Assembly (NCBI RefSeq): GCF_029227915.1 | Contig: NC_079879.1 | Span: forward strand, 34,952,490-35,016,489 | DNA from: Hydractinia symbiolongicarpus | Taxonomy: Eukaryota > Cnidaria > Hydrozoa > Anthoathecata > Hydractiniidae | Length of the DNA: 64,000 bases | Direction of reading: 5' to 3' | Made by a program: the position numbers and the translations under genes | The notes under the pieces: model-generated | Told to the model about the DNA's origin: nothing | The model's database searches: none | What the model saw: the letters and a program-made list of their open reading frames with translations, nothing else | Shown: positions 9,861 through 20,180 of the stretch, piece after piece | How positions within the stretch are numbered: position 1 is the stretch's first letter | Layout of the letters: each line of letters opens with the position of its first letter

Positions 9861-12239
9861 CTAAATTTCTAAATCAGAAAAAACCTTTTTCATGAAAGCA
9901 CTCTCACATAGTTGGCATTTCAAGTTATTTCTAACAAGCAGCAAGCAATGTTCACAACACATATCTCTCTCTGGTATGTAATCAGATCCTCTTGAAACAT
10001 AGTGCAACTTATCGTAACCGTTTTCTCTCAGATGCAACAATTGTATGTACTCGTGACGGAAAATTCTTGGCCAGCGACATTGGAAAGTGGTATTGTTAGA
10101 ATACTTTACAATCATCTGGTGCTTTTGCTCCCGCCCTTCCATACTATTACATCCAATTCCGAAACCGTAGCACAGCAAAGTACTTTCAGCATGGAAAGGT
10201 ATGCAGTTACATAAAGTCCATAAACTGGGTGAGACGCTTACATCATACCAACAGCTTGACTTGAAAAGTAGTTTACATTGCTTCTTTAAATCTTTTAAAA
10301 GTTCCAAATTGAAATTCTCTACACGTACTGATAGTGAAATAATTTTTCGCAAACATATGAACTGAAAATGGATTTGATGCAGCCTTATTTTCATTTGTTC
10401 ACTCTTCAATTCATTTAAAATAAGTAAATTTAATTCTGGGAAATGACAAAGAAAGGCTTTACTCTCCTTTCCACGAAAACGAAAAGTGAAACTACTTTCA
10501 TTCTTAGAACTGCTTTCATTAAACCACCGGATAATTTTTTTCGACAAAAAATTACATCCCATTGCTGAACGTATAAAATTAACAAATTTAATTAAAGCAT
10601 GTGAGGAAGGTATATCTTTAAATGCTTTGTAGGAATTCAATGGAGCAGTTGCCAAACATAGATTGAATAACTTCATGAAGTGCTCTTTGACGACATTGTT
10701 CTTCAGATGAAGAGGTTCGCCTTTTGCTTTATCAATATAATGGCCAACCAAGGGGACTTCTTCTTGTCTACCTTTCAAAACTTTAGATATATAAGATGTC
10801 AAGTTACTACGTTTCGTTGCACTATTTCCTTTGCATTTAACTTCGATTTCTTTTTTTTTACCTTCAACCTTTTTGGCATCACTTATGCGTTTGTGATAGT
10901 TGAAGGGCATCCATTTGTCACTTTGCTTGGTTCCGTATGTATATTCAAATTTGGCTGAATTATCTTTATTTACATTTCCGAACGTTGAAAAGTAGTAGGC
11001 TGAATTTGTTAGTTCCCCAGCCAAAAAAGCCAACATCTTCATATCGTTAGGTAATTCACCCAATAAAAATTCAACTTTGTAGGCAACTTCATCAACATAA
11101 ACAGTGAAAACCTGACTTTCCAAAAACTTCACGTCCGACAACAACTTGAGAACATAATTGCGTACAACAGTAGAATTTTCCTCAGTATCACCACCAAAAA
11201 TTAAAAAGTTTTCGGAGCTGCTGCATATCCGATTACCAACATTAAGAAAAGAGACTAAAAATGACATACCACAAATAGGAGCTCCATCCCCACCAAGAGC
11301 AAATACAAACAGAAAAGATTCAAAATCTTTTTTTTCAAGCATATTGAATGTTTTTAGTTTGTCACTCCGTTGACGATTCACTTTTAAATAGAATTTTGCC
11401 AATCGTAACAAAAATTCATCACACGATCTATAATTTCCTGTAACTGATTTTGTTTCATCTCCAAAGGTTAGAGTTGGATGTATGTCATGTAGTGTTCCTA
11501 TATCAATGTTATTGATAATGGTTGCTAAATGAGGATACTGAATATAATTAACCACTGAATTCTGTTTATTCTGGGAAATTCTATTTGCCTTTCTAATTGC
11601 CATGTATTTAGCTTTCCCCATGACATTGTGGCTGTAAAAAACATTGAGAGAACGTAGTTTATTATCTTCTGAATTGTAAAATTCTTCATTTGCTATTTTG
11701 ATGGTAGTTTCCTTTATCTGTTTTACTACAGATGATTTAGCATTCAATAAACTTTTTGCAAACATTTTTGAGGGGATTTTCGAACACAATGTGTCAATCA
11801 TACCAAACATAACCGGCTGAACAGATTCCTTAGACCCTCCGTGAATGGCAGAACAAGCTTCAAATGTTTCCAGACGACGTGTATCTTTTGCTGATCTATT
11901 TAAATCACTAGATGATGGGAATTTACTACGCCTCTCAGCTGTTACCTTGCTGATGCTAAATTTGACTTCAGAGTCCACTCTATTCTTACTACACTCATAG
12001 TTTAGGTGTCTAACACGTTTTCTTTTTCTAGCTAATCTATTTCTTAACTTATCAACATCCCTTTCAATCAAAGTTATCTCACTGCTCAATGCTGCTAATT
12101 GTTTTTGTTTTTCCTCAATTAGGTTACTCTGATTTGAAATTTTCAAATCCATATCGTTGATTTTTTTTCTGTTTGATGTATATTTTCCTAACTGGGAAAA
12201 CTTAATGTTTTGTGCCTTTGACTTTCCTTTAGGAGGCAT
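9861..12239 (-). CDS. 792-residue transposase-like or domesticated protein of unknown function
   Basis: An uninterrupted ORF. I chose the ATG at 12239 (start MPPKGKSK) because the upstream in-frame extension begins only with TTG. Layout in residues: basic N-terminus; predicted coiled coil about 35-80 (heptad-like Leu/Ile with Glu/Lys) ending in an Arg/Lys cluster (LARKRKRVRH); a central block FVFALGGDGAPICG at about 312-324; GELPNDMKMLAFLAGEL near 394-410; a C-terminal block with MEGREQKH near 700-707 and RWPRIFRHEYIQL; and a zinc-ribbon-like CCEHC-X9-CQLC at 761-778. Widely spaced acidic residues (GGDG, PND, MEGRE) are compatible with an RNase H-fold DDE/D transposase, but I could not assign a superfamily. 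Proteins of similar look recur in cnidarian genomes (recollection, not checked). It has no introns and no stops over 2.4 kb in AT-rich DNA, so it is either recently active or under selection. A 167-codon ORF lies 55 bp upstream on the same strand. Confidence 0.65.
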   Translation of the reverse strand: MPPKGKSKAQNIKFSQLGKYTSNRKKINDMDLKISNQSNLIEEKQKQLAALSSEITLIERDVDKLRNRLARKRKRVRHLNYECSKNRVDSEVKFSISKVTAERRSKFPSSSDLNRSAKDTRRLETFEACSAIHGGSKESVQPVMFGMIDTLCSKIPSKMFAKSLLNAKSSVVKQIKETTIKIANEEFYNSEDNKLRSLNVFYSHNVMGKAKYMAIRKANRISQNKQNSVVNYIQYPHLATIINNIDIGTLHDIHPTLTFGDETKSVTGNYRSCDEFLLRLAKFYLKVNRQRSDKLKTFNMLEKKDFESFLFVFALGGDGAPICGMSFLVSFLNVGNRICSSSENFLIFGGDTEENSTVVRNYVLKLLSDVKFLESQVFTVYVDEVAYKVEFLLGELPNDMKMLAFLAGELTNSAYYFSTFGNVNKDNSAKFEYTYGTKQSDKWMPFNYHKRISDAKKVEGKKKEIEVKCKGNSATKRSNLTSYISKVLKGRQEEVPLVGHYIDKAKGEPLHLKNNVVKEHFMKLFNLCLATAPLNSYKAFKDIPSSHALIKFVNFIRSAMGCNFLSKKIIRWFNESSSKNESSFTFRFRGKESKAFLCHFPELNLLILNELKSEQMKIRLHQIHFQFICLRKIISLSVRVENFNLELLKDLKKQCKLLFKSSCWYDVSVSPSLWTLCNCIPFHAESTLLCYGFGIGCNSMEGREQKHQMIVKYSNNTTFQCRWPRIFRHEYIQLLHLRENGYDKLHYVSRGSDYIPERDMCCEHCLLLVRNNLKCQLCESAFMKKVFSDLEI

Positions 12240-12294
12240 GGCATAGAAATACAACAAAATAAAAACATTTAACTAGGATAAAAATCCAATTCTG

Positions 12295-12798
12295 TCAATA
12301 ACTACATACCATACCATATTGATTGACAACTTTGTACGATGCAGTTATATTTAATGTCTTTATTGACACTTTGTAATGTAAAATACATTTTTTTTCATCG
12401 TCACATATTATATCACCGACGGCATTGCTTTTAAACTTCTTTTTGAATATTTTATTGATATCAAGGCTAGACAAGTTTGATAAATGGAATTTCAATGACC
12501 CAAGATGGTGAAAAATAATACTAATTTCTTTAATGATACCACTTTTGTCTTTCTTAACAATCAATTCTCTACCGTAAGCTGTGCGGAAGTCGCGAATGGC
12601 TTTATAAACAGCTAAAAATATTTCGGAATGGACACGTTCATTAATGACAACTTTGAAGGGATTATACAAAGTTTGTTTTGCTTGAATTTTTCGATTAAGA
12701 GATGTTAAAATTGTATCGAAGTGAAACTTTATTAAATTGATGACGAGGATATTTTTTTCGTCCAACTCTGCATATGAATCAATTAAATCTGACATCAT
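12295..12798 (-). CDS. Small upstream ORF paired with the transposase-like gene
   Basis: A 167-residue ORF starting at tandem ATGs (MMSDLIDSY); the first is at 12798. The frame stays open to 12879, but that stretch is a TA microsatellite and encodes Ile/Tyr-rich low complexity, so I start at the tandem ATGs. A TTTTTAG acceptor-like site lies just upstream. The protein is Lys/Ile-rich, soluble, with no recognisable domain. Its stop is 55 bp before the ATG of the 792-codon ORF on the same strand, an ORF1/ORF2 layout like that of bicistronic mobile elements. A GTATGT near its end could be a donor, but the only nearby acceptor would give a ~37 bp intron, which is implausibly short. Confidence 0.5.
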   Translation of the reverse strand: MMSDLIDSYAELDEKNILVINLIKFHFDTILTSLNRKIQAKQTLYNPFKVVINERVHSEIFLAVYKAIRDFRTAYGRELIVKKDKSGIIKEISIIFHHLGSLKFHLSNLSSLDINKIFKKKFKSNAVGDIICDDEKKCILHYKVSIKTLNITASYKVVNQYGMVCSY

Positions 12799-12824
12799 TA
12801 TACATGATCTAAAAACATAGGTAA

Positions 12825-12866
12825 TTATAAATATATATATTATATATATATATAGAAAAGAAAAGT
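12825..12866. repeat. TA microsatellite
   Basis: Nearly pure alternating T/A of about 30 bp within a slightly longer AT-only patch. It lies just upstream of the minus-strand small ORF. Confidence 0.8.
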
Positions 12867-12975
12867 TATTATCTGTCATTTTAGAAAAAGAAGATGAAAA
12901 AGAGAGGATATTTTTATTTACTATCTTAAGTGGATAAATTTTGGAGAGTATTTAATGGTGAATGACCAAAATGGA

Positions 12976-13092
12976 ATACTTGGCGGGGATTTAATTTTGC
13001 GAATGATAAATTTTATAAAATTTGGCGAGGATTTAATTTGGCGAATACAAAAAAATGTTTATTTTAACGGAATTTATTTTGGCGAATGACAC
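12976..13092. repeat. Three degenerate copies of a GGCG-GATTTAATTT-GCGAAT motif
   Basis: GGCGGGGATTTAATTTTGCG (12982), GGCGAGGATTTAATTTGGCG (13024) and a weaker AACGGAATTTATTTTGGCG (about 13066) lie in direct order, ~42 bp apart. They sit about 180-300 bp upstream of the minus-strand ORF pair. They could be terminal or subterminal repeats of that element or protein-binding sites. No matching inverted copy was found beyond 9861. Confidence 0.6.
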
Positions 13093-16000
13093 AAAGAAAT
13101 GAATTTTTATGTCTTGGAATGTTTTAAAAAAAATAAGAATAAACGTATATATATATAAACACAAGTTCGTTATTTATAGGGAAAAAACATTTTTCTTTTC
13201 TTAATTAAAAAAAACGGTATTCCAATTCCAGCTCCTTTTAGATCGTTTATTCCTTAAATATATAAATTAGTGGAAATAGTTTTTCTTATGTGGTCCTTCT
13301 TTTATTGCCTGTAAGAATGCGCGTACATATACAGAACTTTGTAAACATTCGCTCATCTATACACAGAACTCTAGCTAGCTACGGTTTAACGCATCTATTT
13401 TGCCTAAAAACCCTAAATTTTTCCTTGTTACTTGTGGATGAATGAAAACTTGCGAAAAAATTAATACATGAGAAAATTTAGTCAGAATAAAGCATAGCTA
13501 GCTATAGCTATACAATGGGACAACACATCCACAAAATATTTAGCTAGCTAGCTAGCTTTAAAGACAAGTTTTAATTTTTTTTATATGGATGGGTTTCTTG
13601 TATATATTGTGAAAAATTGAGAAGTCGGCTATATGAGACCTAAAATATACTTATACTCATAGGACATAGCCAGATAGACCATTAACACACCTTAGTTTAC
13701 AGAATATAATAAAAAAGAAACAATTTAAAAATGGCCGCCATTTCTTAATTCCTGAGACTGCCATACGTAGCTTACTACAATTTTCCCATACTTCCGTTGC
13801 TTTTATTTACCAAAAAAACTTCAAAATTAAAAAATGTAAAACAACAGAATTGAAGATTCGTCTTACAACTTGCGTTTTAATGCCTTCAAATAGAAAAATA
13901 ATACCATTTAATACTATTCTATACCCAACAAAGTTTGTTACTGGAAGGGTAAAATTGAAAGAGGCACTATTTCAAGACAGCTAAAAAGACATTCCACGAT
14001 GTTCAACATAAGCATGTTTATATTCGATCGAAAGAAAATTTATTCGACTTTCAAATTCTAGCGCTCGTAAAACCATCAGACACGTTTAAAACACATACCA
14101 GATAAAAGTATGGTACCATGTACCAAAGATATAATACTTACGGTCCTCGACCGTTTTTAAAAACCTACGGGCCGAAAAACGCGGACGCTTTTGATAAGCA
14201 TTTCTTGGACCGTTTTTACCCGCCGTGTTTTAGGTCAAATGTTGGTTAACATGTACCTGACACGACACGGTTCAAATAAAATTAAAACCCTGCGAGCACA
14301 CAAGTACAACACAATTTATTAAGAATCTTAGGTTTAAAAGGATATCAGAATTAAAGACTTCCAGAATGCGTCAAAAGTAGTCTTGCTCAATAATCAATCA
14401 ACTTTATTATAGCTAAAACTTTGATAACTATTATTAGAATGCGCCACGGGACAATTAATATTTGTCTTCAAAAACAGGGTTTGATTGGAATAAAAAAAAT
14501 ACAAGCTGTCAAACGGACAAAATTTGATACAGAATGCTTTCTTTGATAAAGCTGTGTATGTATATTTTGGTTTAATCATGACATCTTAAAAGAATAAAAC
14601 GACTTGTAAATGTAAAAATATTATTAATTTAAGGATTAAAATGTCTAGTACTGTTTACTTACAACATTACTTAGGACCTACTTAGGTTACACATGTAGTT
14701 CATGACCAATAGATGAGTTTTCGATTTACAAAAATATTCCTAAAAAGAATACGATCTAGCCAGTTTTAGGCTATATAGCTATATAAAGTGCTTCACTGTC
14801 ACTATTAAATATTTACGCTAACATACAAAATATCGAAACTAAATTTGAACTGCCAACTCAATATTTTTTGTAAAAACAAATTTCATATTGGAACCCTAAA
14901 ATCTCTAGCTTACCTTACGAACAAAACCCCCATTTGTGCTTCATTTTAACTCACGGTGTAAAGCAATTTAATCAAATTTGATACGGTAATGGATGAATTA
15001 GTTACGTTGTTCCGTAGATCGCAGCATAGAACCGAGAGGCTTAGACAATGGTCACGTATCGCCATCTCGAATGGCAGAAAAGGTACCAGATGCCCTGTGG
15101 ACGAGATTGCTGAGATATTTATAACCAGTACAAAGCCTTTACTATGGCATTCTAAACTCCCATTAACACATATATTTTAAGAAAACTTGTGCTATAATAC
15201 GATGACTCTATTATTGTGATTGTGGTTACTATATCAAGGTGATAATTTTGTTTTTAGCTTGTAACGATGTTAAGATTAAAGCTGTTATTAATACCATTTG
15301 ACGATAATTTTTCTAACATAGAATATCTCGTGTGATCTAAGGTCGACCTGGTTTTCGTTTCAAACGCGTTAATTTACATAATACATAAAAATTAGTGCAC
15401 TAAAGTGTAAACTTCGTTTCCAGTTGGTTATTGCATTTTAAGCGAAAATAAATAAAATCTTAAGTAACTAATATTTTATGAAAAATTCATAATTTTAACA
15501 TATACAACGCCTTTGTAACATTTTTCCGAAACTTTGTAACGTAGTAATTTATAATAGCCTATTTGTGTCAATATTCGTTTGGTTAGAATAGAAGACTGAC
15601 AAAACACAAAAAAATAGGATCTTATAATTTAACTGTGACGTATCGTTTAGTTGGTCGGCGAAGGCAGATAATCAGTCGTACAAAACGACTAGAACACAAG
15701 ATAAAGCGATCGGCGAAAACATTAAGTTAAAACATGAACAATAGTCGATTGTAGAGAACGATAAGTAAAAACATACAGGCGAGTGTGCGACGAAAAATAT
15801 CGATCGTGTGAAACAATACTATTTCTTACTTAGTGTTATGCAATTTATATCTAAATTTTCATCTATATATCTAAAATGGTAAGATTGTACAGAATGAATC
15901 TATCAATGTCTGTAGGTCATAGAAAGCTTAGGAAAATAATTTTGTCATGAGGTCCTAGTTGCACCAGTTCCCAAAATAAGAAAAAGGCTATCTAGGGATG

Positions 16001-16914
16001 CGTTATATCTGCTAAATACCTGGTTCAACTCCAATTGTTTAGTTATTAACAAATTGATATGCCATGATATACCTATTAGACTTGTTTTCTTGATTTGGGC
16101 TTATTATTGTACAAATTTTTTTACCAACATCGCAAACATGCAAACTTACCTAATGCTGTTGGCTAAATTTTTCCATTAACGTTCCTACTAAAAGCACACA
16201 TCATTTGTCTGTCGACACTAGAAAAAATGTACAAAAATATACTCTGCATTACTGCAATGTCGTGTTAAGTTTTTTCCTGCTAATTTTCAAAATTTCTTCA
16301 CTGTCCAATACGAAAATTTGCCTTCTTTGTGGTGAAGAAATGTTAACGAATAAATTCTTTTTAGGTGGCTTTTGTCGCCAAAAATGGTGGAGATAAATTT
16401 TCCAACATTGCAGTAGACGATATCTTTTTTTTGAATGGTTACCGTGCCAGAGATGTTGATCACAGACCATTGCGTACAGACTAGAAAAGCTGCAGGAAAG
16501 AACCCAATCGTACAAGCATCGTTTTTATTTGAACATTCTAGCTGCGTAAATATAATAAACGACTATGATGTCGATCCTAGAATTTATGCTAGGAAAGCTT
16601 CAATGAAATATAATTGGAATAGTTTAAAAATAAACGTGTCTTTCTTATTAATGCTCAAAGAAATAAGAAATAAGACACACACAACTTTAGTAAGAGAGAA
16701 ATTCTGATCCTTTTTCTACTCTATCGACAATAATGACACAAAAAACCCCCTATTTGTGTACTGATTAGTTCAACTTTAATCAGAATAACACTCAAAACGA
16801 AAGTGCATATTTATTTATAAGTTTAAAGGAGTTGTACTTGTTTATTTTGGCCCGTACCAGGTAAAAGTAAAAGGTGTGTCGTGTATATTTCTCACACTCA
16901 GCATTTTAATATTA
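13093..16914. other. Long non-coding stretch with AGCT-rich microsatellite patches
   Basis: No gene recognised. TAGCTAGC-type runs occur near 13366-13384, 13495-13512 and 13541-13558. A 63-codon ORF at 14989-15180 (start MDELVTLF) is richer in CpG than its surroundings and contains a GTACCA donor-like site after codon 31, so it might be a first exon. There is no further support for that. Confidence 0.35.
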
Positions 16915-17160
16915 TCGTTCCGTTACATCTAGCAAAATTTGCAACGGTAAAAACATAGAACTACCTGAGTTTTTTGACAGGTGTTGGGAAAGATCTGGGT
17001 TTGCGCGCCCACTTATAAAGTTCCCGCTATTACGTATTTGTCATGTCAGTTTTGTTATTCACTCGCTCTTTAGAATTATATGCTTTAATTTCTGTTATGA
17101 ACGCCACTTACGTCTTTGACGTATCAATAAAGTTTATTTAATCGAATTGGTTATTAATGA
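16760..17160. repeat. Dispersed repeat, copy 2 (copy 1 at 4308-4640)
   Basis: Matches the copy at 4308-4640 over CGTTCCGTTACA, a GCCCACTTATAAAG-like block, TTGTCATGTCAG, ATGCTTTAATTTCTG and GTCTTTGACGTATCAAT. An extra upstream block, AATAACACTCAAAA, resembles AGTAACACTCAAAA at 4642. Non-coding. Confidence 0.6.
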
Positions 17161-17164
17161 TAGC

Positions 17165-17880
17165 GTTTGTCCTTCTTCAAATTTAATAATGGTGGTAAAA
17201 TTGCAATAACTCCCCCTTCTCCCTTTTTATAACTTTTTATAGGGTTATTCAAGTTGTATCAAACTTGGCACACTTATAGTACGTCATAAAAGGAACAAGA
17301 TAGCAGCAATAAATTTTTTTGCTTGCGTTAGCACGTTTTTTGTGACGTCATCAGAAGCTTCCAATTTGGTAAAAATGCCAGTATCTGCCTTAAATTTAAT
17401 TACTTTCGTTTCAGAGCGAATTTTTGCATTCTGTTTGAATTTTCTGAAAGTTAAATAAAAGTTATTTAAAATATTTTCCGGTTTTTACTTGGTTTGCATA
17501 AAAAATCGCCCGAAAATCCGTTTTTTTTCTGACAAAATCGGGAAATCGGATTAATCACGTATCCAAACTATGCAAAAGGATTTTTCTTAATAAAACAAAG
17601 TTGTGTTGCAAGATTTAAGTTCTAAGGATAATCATAACAAGAGTTATTATATTTTCCCCGTTATAGGGGTTTCATAGAGATTTCTAGGGGTAGTTTTGAG
17701 TAATGGCCAATATCAAAGCCTCTAAAAGGTATGGGACATAAAAATTTGGCATGCAGGTGTCTAATAGATAATTATTGAAACTCAGTAAGTTTCATAGCCA
17801 TATAACATAGTAATAACAGTTATTAAAAAAACCGTCAGGGGCGCGGAATCCCTCCCCCCTGGACCGAGAAGGGTTAAACT
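17165..17880. repeat. Dispersed repeat family member; inverted relative copy at 56270-56770
   Basis: Blocks such as ATCAAACTTGGCACAC, GTACGTCATAAAAGGA, TGACGTCATCAGAAGCTT, ATCGCCCGAAAATC, AATCGGATTAATCACGT and TTCTAGGGGTAGTT occur, reverse complemented and in mirrored order, at 56270-56770. The right end GGTTAAACTAAA also appears reverse complemented at the left edge of the insertion near 39480. It probably represents a non-autonomous transposon. Confidence 0.7.
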
Positions 17881-18540
17881 AAAATAATGTGATGACAAAA
17901 GGGCGGTCAATCCTTCTTACAGGCTAAAATTTTGATTAACAACCCTGATCACAGTATTGGAAAATATCCTCACACTGGTAAGTTCAGAATTTAATCCTTA
18001 ACTAATTGCAGCTAGGATTCCGAAGCAAGGTTTTCTTAACTTTTTTCAAGGCGATTTCTTTACATCAAATCTATCATTTCTGTCATTTTATCAAATCCTT
18101 CGAATCCACAATAATTTTTTTTAATTTTTTTATTTGATATAAGAGAAATGTTCCACCCTGTTTTTAAATTTTGTTCCATGGCATTATCTAAAATATTTTT
18201 TCAGTTGAAAACAATTATGTGTGTAGGGGTAGTTTCTGTGTATAAAATGTGTTTAGCCTTAATTCCTTCGTATGCATAATGAAAAAAGAAACATCAAAGT
18301 GTAAATTACTACGAAATTCTTTCCTAAGAGTTTTTCGTTTATTTTTAGGACTATGTACATGTGATCTTGGATTTCCTTCAATATGCAATCTTTTTTCTGA
18401 GTCAGAAGCTTGTGAACTCATTAAAAACCTCATTAATCAAAAAAAATACTAATACTAGAGTACTAATAAGGTTCTAATGAAAAAAAAGTTTTGTGCGTAG
18501 TGAATTAGTAAATAAAAATTAGTCAGTAAGTCCGTAGAAA
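17881..18540. other. Unassigned non-coding DNA
   Basis: AT-rich, with overlapping short ORFs on both strands at 18215-18452. The minus-strand one includes a basic stretch (SPKNKRKTLRK) that might be an exon or a transposon relic, but there is no splice or domain support. Confidence 0.3.
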
Positions 18541-19070
18541 CACCGACAGAAGAACGATGGCAGCTAAATATTTAGGTTGTTTTATGAGTTTTATTGACGT
18601 CAGCAGGGCATCATCTAAATTGTATTTCAGAAAATCTGTTTACGTAGTGCTTTTAAGCAGAACTTAAAACAGTTTTGTAGAAAATGTATGGGATGGTATG
18701 CCTTAACGAACCATTAAGGAAGTGTCAGGGGTTAACAATTTTGTTGACGTCAGCATGGACCTGCCAAAACACATGTACATTTTGTTATTAAATTTGTATA
18801 CCTATTGCCTCCATTGAATATAGCTTAAAGCGATGAACAAGAAAATGTATGGGATCGTACATTTGACAAGGGGTTACAGCATGGATTAAAGCATTTCTGA
18901 TGCCGTTATCAAGCCTTTTGTTCCAAAACGATTGGGTTGACTGCGGTGCAAACAAATAATGTTGTTATGATCCCAGGAGGTCCCTAGTTACCTACTCGGA
19001 AGATTACGTCCCTTCTTTTCGTCCATTTATTTGGCCTCAATTAAAATGTCCAATGTTCACTGACTTAATA
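18541..19070. repeat. Member of a dispersed TTGACGTCAGCA repeat family, two internal copies
   Basis: TTGACGTCAGCA occurs at 18594 and 18742. Around each lie a TGTATGGGAT block and a TAACAATTT or ATTAAGG block, which gives a rough ~150 bp tandem. A later part ends with a GATCCCAGGAGGT-like block. The same ordered motifs (GCTGACGT, then CTGTTTATTC, then a GGGACCCAGGA-like block) occur at 30450-30770, 39130-39455 and 43330-43570. Non-coding. Confidence 0.55.
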
Positions 19071-20172
19071 AAAATATCGACGTTGATGTAATTTGTCAAC
19101 ATTGCCTCCTAATGTGAAAATTATTATTTTGTCGGTTAGTAATTATTATATATAGTTAAGTGCCTATTTGTGACGGGAAATAGTTGATCACAACGAAGAT
19201 AAAAGAGGTTACATTCATTTTTTCACAATTGAAAAAAAAATACAAAACTAAAGCTACTTAGTTCATATAACACGATAGTCAAGCGTAATATTACGAAAAA
19301 CAATTTTGTTGTAAGGTTATTAGCAATTAGCTAACTCCTCAAAACCATATATATTAGCGCAAATTTATTATACGAATCACGCTTAGATAGGTACAAAAAA
19401 TTGTCTTATATTCTTCATTCAATATTCAAAAAAATATTGCCTAAAACCAATCGAGAATCACTGTTTTGTCAAAATTCTCGCCACAAACCTCTAAATTGTT
19501 GGAGTGTCTACACATAAATGTTGTTTCTTCTGTATGCAAATTGGGCATGATTAGGGGCGGCATCTAGGATTTTTTTTTTTTTGTTGGGCAAAATTTAATA
19601 GATTTTTGGCAAAATAATATCAATGGTCGTGGTGTTTTGTGTTTTTATTATAAAAGGAGCTAAAATATTTCCAAAGTAACGTTTTTAGTTATTTAAAATC
19701 CTTCCTAGATTAGAAACAGAAGTCTTTATATCCGAATAAAAGTAACCTCCGTAGTTTTACACTTGTATCCTCGCTAAAATATGCGGATGGAAAACGCATC
19801 TGTTTATTAAATTAGACTCGAAACAGGGTTAGTGTTTGCCATCATCATCATCTTACCACCTTTTTTCCGTTTCACGCACATAACACGCGTACAAGTAATC
19901 GCCGAGTTACAAATTCGGTAAGTTGGGGAGTTACTTTATTTCAAAATATGCAATAAGTCTAATAGCTAATAATGCAACAAAAAATTACATTACAAGATAA
20001 TTTTATCTATAGATAGTCAACAGTAGTGAAACGTAGAATTATAGTTTGGAAAATTACAGCCTGTGTTAACAACCTGCAAATGTAAAAACAAAGCAGCATG
20101 TTAAAGTATGAAAGTTTCCGAGTAGACAGTGTAAGATAGCAACATATAATAAACGTCTACAAAGAATACATA
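19071..20172. other. Unassigned non-coding DNA
   Basis: Nothing gene-like. A GGGGCGGCATCTAGGATTTT motif at 19555, next to a poly-T run, resembles ends of hAT-type elements. No partner end was found nearby. Confidence 0.3.
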
Positions 20173-20180
20173 GTAATTAC

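Noticed and set aside
12258-12330. A fusion of the 167-codon and 792-codon minus-strand ORFs by splicing at GTATGT
   Set aside because: The only acceptor in a suitable place would make an intron of about 37 bp, too short for an animal spliceosomal intron.
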